The notes below the pieces were generated by a model. The model worked only from the letters and a program-made list of their open reading frames with translations, made no database searches and was not told where the DNA came from. This document shows positions 35,894 through 45,130 of a stretch of 64,000 nucleotides of DNA, piece by piece; position 1 is the stretch's first letter, and each line of letters opens with the position of its first letter. Both the position numbers and the translations under genes were made by a program. Source of the DNA: Eubacterium sp. AB3007 (lineage in GTDB: Bacteria; Bacillota; Clostridia; Peptostreptococcales; Anaerovoracaceae); assembly GCF_000688015.1 (NCBI RefSeq), contig NZ_JIAD01000001.1, positions 1,550,001 to 1,614,000 of the forward strand, read 5' to 3'.

Positions 35894-38005
35894 TTACTTT
35901 TTCTTTATTCTTCGCTTTATCTTTTCGGCAATGCTTCTGGATTCCTTGCCGCACTCAGCAACCCTCTGCGGAATAGTCTTCATTACTTCCTCATTACAGT
36001 ATCTGAGCTCTAATTCCTTCTTGTACAAGAATCGGGATCTCTCGCGCTTTTGTGCCATTATCTCGTTGGCAAAAGCCGCACACAGACCCTCGGCCAACAG
36101 CCCTTGCTCCAATCCGGACTCCTGCAATACCTGCATCAGACCGGAGACTGGTTGGTTCCTGGCGTCCCGCCATATCTGAATTGCCTTGATCATCGCAGCA
36201 ACTTCGTCTGTAGTCGTGCAGGACTGGAGTCTTCTCTGCAGGGAAACTTCCTCCTCTCGCAACAGTGCGCAATCCTGTTCTGCAACAAAGAGATTGTTTC
36301 GGGCGAATATACCCACAGTCTCGCTCCCTACCGAAAGCAGACAAAAGTTATCAAATGCATTCGGATCACTTTCAAGGATTTGCCGCAGAAATGCCTTGTG
36401 GAAAAGCCTGTTGGAAAGCCGATTATCGATGACAGTTCCGGACGCCCCCGTACCAAGCTCACATCTAACGCCCATGGCGATCGTATGTCCCGGGAAAACT
36501 TTCACAGACTTCACGATCTCTTTTCTGAGAACCGCCAACAGGTCCTTTCTGACCAGATGCCCCATATTGTGCGCATCCATGAGGAACGCAAAATCACCTT
36601 CTGTTTCTGCCATCATCCGCACAAGCGCGTGATCAGAGCCGTCCTCGTATGCAGCGATCTCTATCTCTGTGAGCAGTTCCTGCTTCAGCTTCGGGATCTT
36701 TCGAATCTCCTTCTCCCAAAGGACCGGCTCTCCACGCAGGGCTTTCTCTTCCAGGTATTGCCGTACCCTCTCTTCGGCGTAGCGGAAGGAAAAATACTGA
36801 CGCTCTTCTTCCGGAATCCCCTCTAGCAGCACGTGTATGCGGTAATCGATCTGCTTGGCCTTCCTACACAGAAGATAGACATTCACGTAGACTTCCGGTG
36901 TGCACTCTCTCACCCTTACATACAGGTCAAGCTGCACGCTCTCTTCAGCAATATACTCTGAAATCTTGTCCGCGATATCTTGCCTGTCCGCATCCAGTTT
37001 GTCTATGAACTGGACATGTTTTTCTGCCTTCAGAAGTCCCGTTGCAGTAGACATCATCGAAACCACGCGGCGAAATTCCACATTACGATCACAGAGAAGT
37101 TCCACAGGAAATCGTTTTTCAAGCACGATGACTCTTTCATCATCGATAACCGAATAATCGGTCCGATCTGCCGGATGAGGCTTTACGTACACCACCTGGG
37201 AGTGCTCCAGTTCTTCGAGAATGAGCTTTCTGTGAAACAGGAACTGATCCAGCGCAGTACAATACCGATTGGCACTGAGCGGCTGTGTAAGGATCAGCGA
37301 GGATTCCGGTATAAAATCCGGGAAAACAACCCCAAAAATAGACTCCAATACCTCGCGATGCTCTTTCGGGTGCCTGTTGACAAGTTCGTAGTAGTCCAGC
37401 ACTCTGACTTTTTCCTTCAGGTAGGCGGGAGCCTCCTCCGTAAGTGGGACACTGCTGAGTACTGTTTTGACCGCACTGTTCTTCCACTGCATTTCCGGCC
37501 AGTATTTCCCCACAAACCGGCTTTTGTATTGTCCATAGTGAAAGGCCTCTATGCCGGTGTGGTTGATCAGATTCATCTGCTTCTCCAGCACACCGTACGC
37601 GTCCTCAACACCGATAATGTGCGAAAAATGTCCTGCAATATAGTAATAGTACGGCTGGAAATCGTTATATAAATACAGGTCGTCCTGATAATCCGCCCCC
37701 GAAAAAACACGCTCACAGTACGGCACAATATGCTTCTCAAACAAGCGATTCCCTATATGTTCGATCTCCTTATCTGAACTATTCTGAAGCAGCTTTAATT
37801 TACTTGTCAGGGGATTCTCCAGCTTCAGGTTATCGATCTCAACGACTTCATTAAAAACACCGGTAGCCCGGATCCTCTCCAAAAGTTCAGCCGTGACCCC
37901 AGACTGGACCGTCGAGAAATACAGATTCCCCTTCTCTTCCATGTCCAGCGCCATCGCTACCGCGTGTGATAATTGGTAGTATGATAATACTACGAAACTT
38001 TTCAT
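35894..38005 (-). CDS. polysialyltransferase-like glycosyltransferase, second paralog
   Basis: 703 aa. It aligns in order with the gene at 7571-9541: MKSFVVLSYYQLSHAVAMAL, an E-D-A-Y segment (GVEDAYGVLEKQM), ILTQPLSANRYCTALDQ, VVYVKPHPADRTDY, and the same kind of unrecognised C-terminal half ending in a basic tail (EKIKRRIKKK). It converges with the GDPD gene on the other strand. A second linkage or acceptor for the same CMP donor is the simplest guess. Family (polysialyltransferase/GT52-like) is inferred from these motifs, not from a search. Confidence 0.7.
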   Translation of the reverse strand: MKSFVVLSYYQLSHAVAMALDMEEKGNLYFSTVQSGVTAELLERIRATGVFNEVVEIDNLKLENPLTSKLKLLQNSSDKEIEHIGNRLFEKHIVPYCERVFSGADYQDDLYLYNDFQPYYYYIAGHFSHIIGVEDAYGVLEKQMNLINHTGIEAFHYGQYKSRFVGKYWPEMQWKNSAVKTVLSSVPLTEEAPAYLKEKVRVLDYYELVNRHPKEHREVLESIFGVVFPDFIPESSLILTQPLSANRYCTALDQFLFHRKLILEELEHSQVVYVKPHPADRTDYSVIDDERVIVLEKRFPVELLCDRNVEFRRVVSMMSTATGLLKAEKHVQFIDKLDADRQDIADKISEYIAEESVQLDLYVRVRECTPEVYVNVYLLCRKAKQIDYRIHVLLEGIPEEERQYFSFRYAEERVRQYLEEKALRGEPVLWEKEIRKIPKLKQELLTEIEIAAYEDGSDHALVRMMAETEGDFAFLMDAHNMGHLVRKDLLAVLRKEIVKSVKVFPGHTIAMGVRCELGTGASGTVIDNRLSNRLFHKAFLRQILESDPNAFDNFCLLSVGSETVGIFARNNLFVAEQDCALLREEEVSLQRRLQSCTTTDEVAAMIKAIQIWRDARNQPVSGLMQVLQESGLEQGLLAEGLCAAFANEIMAQKRERSRFLYKKELELRYCNEEVMKTIPQRVAECGKESRSIAEKIKRRIKKK

Positions 38006-38121
38006 CGGTCCCCCTCTTGCAACTACATTGGAAATTTATTCCCCTATTATAACACTCAATAGTGTGCCCAGGCAACCACACAACCCCAGACGCAGCGAAT
38101 TGATGTTTGGGGATTCCTCAG

Positions 38122-41100
38122 TCACAGCTTTCTTTCGAGTCTTCTTTCCCTCACCATCTTAAACAATTTCTTTGGAAGGAGCCTTTTCACGATCCCCTTC
38201 AGTCTCATAGTCTTGGACACATTTTTGTCAAGATACCCTTCCACAAACACCTTCTGGAATATCACTTCTGAAGATGCCTCGTTTTCGTAGGTCAGGTAGC
38301 GTTCCCTAAACCGGTCGATCCTGGCTTTCTCCGGCACTTCTCCAGCCTGCAGAGAACCAATGGCGGCAAGGAGCTCGTCATCTGTTCTCGTGATGGCCCC
38401 TGGGGCTTCCTCTGCGATATCAAAGTAACTTCCTCGCAGATCGTTCACGTAATCGTCCAGATCGTAGGTGTGGAAGATCATCGGCTTGCCTGTCAGCGCA
38501 TAGTCGAACATGATCGACGAGTAGTCCGTGACCAGAAGATCTGTCACCTTAAACAGATCTTCGATGTTGTTGTAGCCTCCAAAGTCAAAAATAAAGGAAT
38601 TATCTGCCGGAACCTGATAACTCTTTGCAACGAAATGATGCAGCCTGATCAGAAGGATGTACCGCTCCGACAGTTCTCTGCGAAGTCTTTCCAAATCTAA
38701 CGGCATCTCATAGATCCCTTCCCTCCGGAAGGTAGGTGCGTATAGAATAATCTCTTTGTCCTGGGGAAGCCCAAGTCTTTGTTTCAGCTCTTGCTTCTCC
38801 TCCTCTGATACGTGAAAAAGCCCATCTGTTCTGGGATATCCCGTTCGAAGCATCGTCTTGTCAAAGCGAAACCACTGCCAGGCCATCTCTTCACTGAATT
38901 TCCCTTGTATGACCAGGTAATTCCAGCGTTTATTGCGTTTCAAATACTTGATTTTGTGTTCCTCTGTGGGAAAATCGGCAGCGACATCGAACCCCAGGCT
39001 CTTATACGGGGTCCCATGCATAGTCTGAATCTCGATCTGTCCTTCTCTCTTTACGTACTCATTTTCAAAATTCACATTATTGACCAGATATTTGGCCGTT
39101 GCGAGGCAGCGATAATATTCCCGTGAGTACTTTCGGACCCGTCTGCCGTTTCCGACAATTGGTGTTCTCTCGTCTTCAAAAGACCAGATGCAGGTGTACT
39201 CCGGATGATTCCTGTCAATGTATTCATATAGATAGCGCGGGTTACACTGGTACTTTGCACCCCAGTAGGCTTCGAACAGAATAGTTTTTTCGTCCAGAGG
39301 AAGTTCCCTGTAATTCCGATATGTATGCTTGCGATGATACCTGCGTCTGTCGTCACTGACGGAATCCTCGTCCCAGAGACTTTCTGTTCGTAAAATCGGA
39401 ATACATCTGCTGTCACAGTATAGAGTGACCTTCAGGGTGCCCTCCCTCAGTTCCCTCCGAAGGCTTCTGTCAGCAAAGAAAACAACCGCCTTGTTCCAGC
39501 TCGCTCCGGAGGCCATCAATCTCAACTCGTGTTTGCCACTGTAAAGATCGTCCGTGATCGCCTTATCCAGGAAGTTCACTCGAAACTCCATTTCGTTCCT
39601 GTCCTCTCTTTCCGAGGAAAGACTTCTGGCAAGAACAATGGGAATCCCGCGCAGTTCATCGAAATAGACAAGTTCCGTCTTCCCAGATGGCACGCCAATC
39701 ATATGCATAGTTAATACTGCCCCATCAACTGAAACCGATTCAAGCTGCGGACCTTGCGCTCTTTCACTCTGGACGAGTTCGTCCCTGGTGATAACAAAAT
39801 GCAGATACCCATATGCATCATGACGTATGGTTGCGGTTGCTTCCCCGCAGGCCAACGCAAGCCCTTCTGAATATTCCCTGTTGACAAGATCTCTTTCGTT
39901 CAGAAATACAGAGCCTTTTCTCACTGCGTGTTTATAATGAAGCTGGATCAGGTAATCACCTTCACTCATCACAGACTCCGGCAAATGCAGGACGAGCCGG
40001 AATCCTGTCCCGCTATAGTCATAACTACTGGAAACATCATCCTTTGTGCTAAAGACAAATCCCCTTTCCGAAGTGAGGGTTTTGTTTTCGAGACGTTCTA
40101 ACGCAACCGGGTATTCCCTGCCGGTAATCATTTCCTTCATGGTTGCCGACAGTACAAGGGCCCCCTCATCAGCGACATCGATACGCGGAAAATAGAGATA
40201 CCCCTGTAACACAATATCGCCTTCCACACAGTTCAGATCTGTAACATCCGTCCGTGGCAGAAGTTCTCTGAAATCGTTACCCAAAGTTCGATCCTGGATA
40301 TCGAATACATCGTCAGAAACCTGGATCTGATAATTCCCATCTTTACAATATACCGGAGCCTGCTTGTATGCCTTGCTCTCGTATGCTCTGACGGCATTTA
40401 GCTTTTCAAATTGTCCATCGAAGAAATATTTGTATTTCTGCCTCATGATCAGCGGCAGTTCTTCTATCTCCCCCTCCTGGTAGAATTGGTCGTAAAACTT
40501 TCTGATTGCCACCAAATACTCTCTCCCCAATTCTCCCGAGATCTTCCTTATTTGATTGATATACAAAATGAGGTCCAGCGATAAGACTTTGTATTTAAAA
40601 ATTCGAAGCAAGCGCTCGTCACTCCCTGCCTCTCTTTCAATGTATGCGAACATCCTTCGAAGCATTTCCAGCCTGTGTTCCAGATTCACGATGCTTCCAT
40701 TTTCCTGCGTGATGGATAGCGTCTCCCCATCCCGCACTCGCCAATAGTACCCGACTTCCTGTACCAGCGCAATCTTCTTTGCCTTGTAATGCATAGCGAG
40801 GGATACAGGCATATCTTCAAAACGCCAGCCAACTGGATATTGAAATCCGTTTTCTTCCCAGAAGGATCTGAGGATCAACTTGTTCCACGCAGTTGTATCG
40901 TAAATAAGCGATGCGTTTTCACTGATGTGCGTTGCCGGCTTCTCAATATCATCGAACACCTTCCTGTGAAGACGGGAAGCCCACACTGCCTTGGAATTAC
41001 ACCTTACCACATTGACCGATGTCAATTCAGCATGATGATACTCTGCTGCCCGAACCATGTTTTCGTACATGTTCTCGGCAACCATGTCATCCGAATCCAC

Positions 41101-41388
41101 AAAAGCCAGATACTTCCCTTTCGCTTTTGCTGCGCCGTAGTTCCTCGCATCGGACAACCCTCCGTTCTCCTTATGAAGACACTGGAACCCTGGATGTGTA
41201 TCGGCATACTCCTGCGCCATATCTCCGCTGGTATCTGTAGATCCGTCATCCACCAGCAGAACCTCCGCTTCGAGGTTCCGAATGCTCCTGTCTATGGAAT
41301 CAAGACACTCTATCAGATACTCCTCGACATTGTAAACCGGCACCACGATACTCAGCATCAAATCTGTGTTTTTTGTAATTTCAGTCAC
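38122..41388 (-). CDS. GT2 / TagF-like fusion, near-twin of the gene at 20470
   Basis: 1088 aa, one residue shorter than its twin. The GTG at 41388 has AAAGGAG 6 bases upstream, the same spacing as its twin; the ATG at 41418 has no such site. GT2 domain: LSIVVPVYNVEEYLIECLD, DDGSTD, FVDSDD. TagF-like domain: MHGTPYKSLG (His near 791), RLHHF, TDYSSIMFDYAL, KPMIFHTYDLD. The first 300 and last 350 residues are nearly identical to the twin, whereas the middle (about 340-690) is clearly more diverged. This suggests that the middle sets substrate or acceptor. The opposite orientation makes the pair a long inverted repeat. Confidence 0.87.
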   Translation of the reverse strand: MTEITKNTDLMLSIVVPVYNVEEYLIECLDSIDRSIRNLEAEVLLVDDGSTDTSGDMAQEYADTHPGFQCLHKENGGLSDARNYGAAKAKGKYLAFVDSDDMVAENMYENMVRAAEYHHAELTSVNVVRCNSKAVWASRLHRKVFDDIEKPATHISENASLIYDTTAWNKLILRSFWEENGFQYPVGWRFEDMPVSLAMHYKAKKIALVQEVGYYWRVRDGETLSITQENGSIVNLEHRLEMLRRMFAYIEREAGSDERLLRIFKYKVLSLDLILYINQIRKISGELGREYLVAIRKFYDQFYQEGEIEELPLIMRQKYKYFFDGQFEKLNAVRAYESKAYKQAPVYCKDGNYQIQVSDDVFDIQDRTLGNDFRELLPRTDVTDLNCVEGDIVLQGYLYFPRIDVADEGALVLSATMKEMITGREYPVALERLENKTLTSERGFVFSTKDDVSSSYDYSGTGFRLVLHLPESVMSEGDYLIQLHYKHAVRKGSVFLNERDLVNREYSEGLALACGEATATIRHDAYGYLHFVITRDELVQSERAQGPQLESVSVDGAVLTMHMIGVPSGKTELVYFDELRGIPIVLARSLSSEREDRNEMEFRVNFLDKAITDDLYSGKHELRLMASGASWNKAVVFFADRSLRRELREGTLKVTLYCDSRCIPILRTESLWDEDSVSDDRRRYHRKHTYRNYRELPLDEKTILFEAYWGAKYQCNPRYLYEYIDRNHPEYTCIWSFEDERTPIVGNGRRVRKYSREYYRCLATAKYLVNNVNFENEYVKREGQIEIQTMHGTPYKSLGFDVAADFPTEEHKIKYLKRNKRWNYLVIQGKFSEEMAWQWFRFDKTMLRTGYPRTDGLFHVSEEEKQELKQRLGLPQDKEIILYAPTFRREGIYEMPLDLERLRRELSERYILLIRLHHFVAKSYQVPADNSFIFDFGGYNNIEDLFKVTDLLVTDYSSIMFDYALTGKPMIFHTYDLDDYVNDLRGSYFDIAEEAPGAITRTDDELLAAIGSLQAGEVPEKARIDRFRERYLTYENEASSEVIFQKVFVEGYLDKNVSKTMRLKGIVKRLLPKKLFKMVRERRLERKL

Positions 41389-41420
41389 TACATTCTCCTT
41401 TATATATGATAATATCACAT

Positions 41421-41447
41421 GCCGCCCGCAGTCTGCGGGCGGCTTTT
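41421..41447. terminator. G+C-rich hairpin between the glycan locus and the next gene
   Basis: GCCGCCCGCAG pairs with CTGCGGGCGGC around a single T, so the actual loop is wider; TTTT follows on the plus strand only. It separates the GT2/TagF gene from the small secreted-protein gene upstream of it on the minus strand. It may stop read-through between them, or on the plus strand. Confidence 0.6.
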
Positions 41448-41458
41448 ACATGGACATC

Positions 41459-41662
41459 CTATTTACAATTTACGAAACCGATCTTCTTCTTGGACCCCTT
41501 GACCTTGAGTTTTACTTTCTTTCCCTTAGCTATATATACGGTGTTCTTGTTCAACTTGAGGGACTTGCCGTAGGCGACATCGCCATGCATCATTGGCATG
41601 AATGCGACGCAGACACTCATCACCAAAAGCAAGGCTGAAACACGTAATAACCTGTTCACCAT
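41459..41662 (-). CDS. short secreted protein, possibly a truncated Ig-like domain
   Basis: 67 aa. A signal peptide (LLRVSALLLVMSVCVAFMPMMHGDVAYG) is followed by KSLKLNKNTVYIAKGKKVKLKVKGSKKKIGFVNCK, which looks like the first strands of a BIG2-type Ig-like domain and then stops. A GAGGAG site sits 7 bases before the ATG, so it can be translated. It may be the stump of a longer surface protein or a small secreted peptide. No continuation of the domain was seen downstream before the hairpin at 41421. Confidence 0.55.
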   Translation of the reverse strand: MVNRLLRVSALLLVMSVCVAFMPMMHGDVAYGKSLKLNKNTVYIAKGKKVKLKVKGSKKKIGFVNCK

Positions 41663-41701
41663 AACTGATCTCCTCTCTATACTCTTTTGAGCATTGTGGA
41701 A

Positions 41702-42118
41702 CTACCAAACCTTCACCACCGTGATCACCAGGCAGGCCAACAGGCTGACGATCATGATACTGAACGCCGCAAGCTTGATCTTCTCCAGATGGTCGCGGTC
41801 CATCTTGTAGAGGCGCCGGGGATGGGTCGGATCCCACTTCATCTGAATGCGGTCACCCCGCCGGATGTCCTCCTCTCCCTTGGGAGGGACGTACTGGGCG
41901 GTGGCTTTGTAGCCCTTCTTGTTCTCCCGGAAGAGATATTCCACCGTGGCCACGGGATAGCCTTCCTTCTCCCGGCCAAGCTTCACAACCTTCGCCTCCA
42001 CCGTCTTGAAATTCTGAAATCGGCTGCAAAACCGCAGCGTCTTGATGAGCTGGAACAGCCAAAGTAGCACCGCGATGGTGCAGAGTACGATGAGAACGAT
42101 TGTCGATGCCTTGATCAT
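41702..42118 (-). CDS. DUF3592-type two-pass membrane protein
   Basis: 138 aa. Membrane segments lie at about 5-25 and 115-135. Between them is a beta-rich domain (TVEAKVVKLGREKEGYPVATVEYLFRENKKGYKATAQYVPP, then RRGDRIQMKWDPTHPRRLYKMD), which is the layout of DUF3592 proteins. No function is known. It stands just after the M20 peptidase gene on the same strand. Confidence 0.65.
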   Translation of the reverse strand: MIKASTIVLIVLCTIAVLLWLFQLIKTLRFCSRFQNFKTVEAKVVKLGREKEGYPVATVEYLFRENKKGYKATAQYVPPKGEEDIRRGDRIQMKWDPTHPRRLYKMDRDHLEKIKLAAFSIMIVSLLACLVITVVKVW

Positions 42119-42138
42119 GCTATCCTCCTACTTCTATT

Positions 42139-43446
42139 CTACCAACAACCTGCCCCAAGTGCAAGACAGGTCCGGTAATACACTTCCGCACAAAACCCCA
42201 GATCCGCCACCGGCACATACTCCCGGGCGGTGTGGGCTGTGGACAGGCTTCCCGGTCCCAGGATCACGCAGGGGATCCCCATGTCGTTGATGACCCACTC
42301 CGCGTCAGTATGCCCCGGGAAGATCTCCGGCAGGTCCGGGTGATCCATGTCTCGCAGGATCGCCTGCACACGCCGCACAAAGCCGTCCTCCCTGTCGGTC
42401 AGCGCTGCATAGTAAGGTGGCCGGATCTGGAAGCTGACCTCCATCTCTGGGTCCGCCTTCTGCAGGCGGCCGATCACCTCCCGGTATTCGGCCGCCACCG
42501 TATGCTCATCCTCTCCATCCAGAATGCGTCGGTCTACCGTCACGGTGCACTCCTCCGGAATGATGTTCTCCCGGGTACCACCCCGGATCATGGTCACTGC
42601 CTGGGTACCGGTCCAGTCCTCCAGAGGAGGCCAGGTGGTTCCCTCTTCAGGAGCGGTCACGCTGCCCACGAGCCCGCGGCCGGATGCTGACCCAGCGGGC
42701 ATGGGCATCTCCTGTATGGCCTGTACCAATGCCGCTGCTTTCTCGATGGCATTGGTGCCGCGGGCGGGCATGCTGGCGTGTGCCGCCCGCCCGCGCAGGC
42801 TGAAATCGGCAACGGCCCTTCCTCTGTGCCCCAGCATGAGTGTTGTTTCAGTCGGTTCCAGGCATATGCAGGCATCGGCCTGCAGGGAGATGGCCTCGTC
42901 TGCCGTTGTCTCCCCGTCGGCATCGCGGCCGGTCTGTGCTGCACCGCCCACAACTTCCCCACCGGGGCCGATGCCAGCCCGGCGCAGCACCTGCAGGATG
43001 CCGCGCTGACTCAGGTCCGCGATCTCCTCCCTGGTAGAGATCAGCAGGATATCCCCGGCAGGCCGCATATCGTTCTCCAACAGAGTCTCCATGGCGGCCA
43101 GAAAGGCCGCCAGGCCTCCCTTTTCGTCATTGCTGCCACGGCCATGAAGTTTCCCGTTCTCTACAACGGCTTCAAGGGGCGGATAATCCCATTCCGAGAG
43201 GTCTCCCAAATCTACGGTATCGTGATGTCCGATGAAAAGCAGCGTGGGCGCATCGGACTGTCTCCCGTGAAGGCGCGCCACCAGATTGTTCCCCTCATCA
43301 ATGTATGTCCGAAACCCCAGGCCTTCCAGGATCCCCGCAAGTTCCTCTGCGCAGGGGCGTTCCCGAAAGCTGACGCTCTCGATCCGGACCAGACGCCGGG
43401 CGTAGGCCAGCGCGCGCTTTGTCAATGTCTCTCGCAATCGTCTCAC
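42139..43446 (-). CDS. M20-family metallopeptidase/deacylase (ArgE/DapE-like)
   Basis: 435 aa. LLFIGHHDTVDL carries the first zinc ligand, HGRGSNDEKGGLAAFLAAM the bridging Asp and partner, STREEIADL the Glu pair (catalytic and zinc), and a late IFPGHTDAEWVI segment the last His. The lid/dimerisation domain sits in the middle (GRAAHASMPARGTNAIEKAAALV). It acts on an N-acyl amino acid or small peptide in the cytosol. The start shares 4 bases with the stop of the formate/nitrite transporter gene. Confidence 0.88.
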   Translation of the reverse strand: MRRLRETLTKRALAYARRLVRIESVSFRERPCAEELAGILEGLGFRTYIDEGNNLVARLHGRQSDAPTLLFIGHHDTVDLGDLSEWDYPPLEAVVENGKLHGRGSNDEKGGLAAFLAAMETLLENDMRPAGDILLISTREEIADLSQRGILQVLRRAGIGPGGEVVGGAAQTGRDADGETTADEAISLQADACICLEPTETTLMLGHRGRAVADFSLRGRAAHASMPARGTNAIEKAAALVQAIQEMPMPAGSASGRGLVGSVTAPEEGTTWPPLEDWTGTQAVTMIRGGTRENIIPEECTVTVDRRILDGEDEHTVAAEYREVIGRLQKADPEMEVSFQIRPPYYAALTDREDGFVRRVQAILRDMDHPDLPEIFPGHTDAEWVINDMGIPCVILGPGSLSTAHTAREYVPVADLGFCAEVYYRTCLALGAGCW

Positions 43447-44072
43447 TCCTTCTTCTGTGTCATCAGCCGCCGCGCCACCGGGATCACCCAGCCGCCCACG
43501 GCATTTCCTGCGGTGTTTACCAGAATGAATACGGCCGCCCGTCCGGACCAGGCGTGGGCCATGGAAATATAAAACATGTTGGCCACACAGTGTTCAAACC
43601 CGCAAAGGATGAACACCATGACGCCGAAAAACAGGGACAGGTATTTCCCCAGTTCGTGGGGATTGTTCCGGAATCCGTCCACTGCCACAAAGATCAGCAT
43701 GTTGCAGAACATAGCCAGAATAAAAACACTGAGCAGGCCATCCCCTAACTTGACGTCCGCCATGGACTGGGCTTTGTCCGTGAACGCGGCGCCGACCCGG
43801 GTCATCGTCAATAGTCCTGCTACCGCCAGGCACCCGGCCAGATTGCCCAACCAGATCCAGAGCAGGTCCTTTGCGAACCTCCGGTCGTTCTCAAACACGT
43901 AACACACCTTGCCGGTGAACAGATGGAAGCCGAAGGTGCAGATGGTGAACAGTCCTACCACAAAAAACAGCGCTCCCAGCACCTTGTTCTCCAGTGCCAG
44001 GAACGCGGCGCCGCCGGTGGCGATGCACACCCCCGCCATAACCCCGGACACAAAGACCTGTATTCTATTCAT
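43443..44072 (-). CDS. formate/nitrite transporter family (FocA/NirC) channel
   Basis: 209 aa, near the short end for the family, with six membrane segments. GVMAGVCIATGGAAFLAL and FHLFTGKVCYVFEN near the N-terminus and ILCGFEHCVANMFYISM near residue 160 match the FNT signature, the latter with the central pore His (G-F-E-H-C-V-A-N-M). It should pass a small monovalent anion such as formate or nitrite. It overlaps both neighbours (K+ channel upstream by 8 bases, M20 peptidase downstream by 4), so all three form one operon. Confidence 0.9.
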   Translation of the reverse strand: MNRIQVFVSGVMAGVCIATGGAAFLALENKVLGALFFVVGLFTICTFGFHLFTGKVCYVFENDRRFAKDLLWIWLGNLAGCLAVAGLLTMTRVGAAFTDKAQSMADVKLGDGLLSVFILAMFCNMLIFVAVDGFRNNPHELGKYLSLFFGVMVFILCGFEHCVANMFYISMAHAWSGRAAVFILVNTAGNAVGGWVIPVARRLMTQKKE

Positions 44073-44826
44073 CGTCTCGTTTCTCCTCTTTCTCTTCTGT
44101 GATCTCTGCCAGATACCCTACGGTGAGGATACTGGAAGGCAGCGCGATCACCGCCACCCCCACAACGGAGGAAAGCATCGTGATGAACCTTCCGGTGGTG
44201 GACATCGGATAGACATCCCCATAACCCACCGTGGTCAGCGATATGGTCGCCCAATACAGCGCATGGAAAAAATCGGTGAAGGTGCGCGGCTCCATATTGA
44301 AGACCACCAGCGCTGTCACAAAGATATACCCCACTACCAGCCAACCCACCACGATCAACGCATCCTTCTGTTTCCGGAACACCCGCACGATGATGTTGAT
44401 GTTGCGGCTGTACCGCAGGATCTTGAACACCCGAAGCACCCGCATGGTGGTAAACAGGCGAAGTACCCTGAGGGAACGAAATCCTTCGTTCAGTACGGTC
44501 AGCACCGGCAGGATGGACAGTAGATCGATGATGGCCATGAACGTAAACGGGTAGACCAGGAAGGACTTCATCCCCTTCTTCAGTTTCAGATCCGCAGTCC
44601 CCCACCGCAGCAGGTAATCCAGGATAAACACGCAGACGGCCACCCTCTCGATCGTCCAAAAGAGCGGGGTCGTGTACTTGAACGCCAGGGGCACCAGACT
44701 GGCCACGATCACGGCGATCATGCAGACATCATATGCCTGGCTTACCCAGTCTTCCGAACCCGCCTCTACGATATCGAATATACGTCTCCTGATCTTTCCC
44801 ACGTCCGCCTCCTCGTTTTCTTTCAT
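44065..44826 (-). CDS. voltage-gated-type potassium channel
   Basis: 253 aa, six-segment ion channel. The S4-like helix is RVLRLFTTMRVLRVFKILRYSRNI, with regularly spaced Arg residues. The pore loop FFHALYWATISLTTVGYGDVYPMS holds the TVGYGD selectivity filter, followed by the last helix (FITMLSSVVGVAVIALPSSILTVGYL). A short charged C-terminus has no RCK domain. It is the first gene of the channel-FNT-M20 operon. Confidence 0.92.
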   Translation of the reverse strand: MKENEEADVGKIRRRIFDIVEAGSEDWVSQAYDVCMIAVIVASLVPLAFKYTTPLFWTIERVAVCVFILDYLLRWGTADLKLKKGMKSFLVYPFTFMAIIDLLSILPVLTVLNEGFRSLRVLRLFTTMRVLRVFKILRYSRNINIIVRVFRKQKDALIVVGWLVVGYIFVTALVVFNMEPRTFTDFFHALYWATISLTTVGYGDVYPMSTTGRFITMLSSVVGVAVIALPSSILTVGYLAEITEEKEEKRDDE

Positions 44827-44889
44827 TATACATGATATGCCCGCGGTGGGGAAGTAGAGAATTGCTCAGGCAGGCCCCTTCCGTTTCCT

Positions 44890-45040
44890 GCGCAGTAACA
44901 TGTTTCCTTGGAATTGTTCGTCTCTAGAATGCTGAAGGAACGCCCAAAAAATCTTCCTTAGAATCACTCATATTTCAAATCTGAAGGAATTTTTTTAGTC
45001 GACTCCTTCAGAATACCATTATCCACTATTATCAAGGAAT
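44890..45040. repeat. three-stem interspersed repeat, copy A
   Basis: Ordered elements: TTTCCTTG (44903-44910) as an outer arm, hairpin 1 CTGAAGGAA (44932-44940) with TTCCTTAG (44954-44961), hairpin 2 CTGAAGGAA (44981-44989) with TCCTTCAG (45004-45011), then CAAGGAAT as the matching outer arm near 45034. Copy B at 58461-58610 has the same elements in the same order and about the same spacing. The rest of the 44827-45130 gap holds nothing I recognise. Confidence 0.65.
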
Positions 45041-45130
45041 ACGCTTCCATCCTCTCCCATCAATTCTATCCAATATATTCAAATAGTCTGAACTTCCCCT
45101 TAGCTTCCAAAATTTTCCATAAATTCTGCT

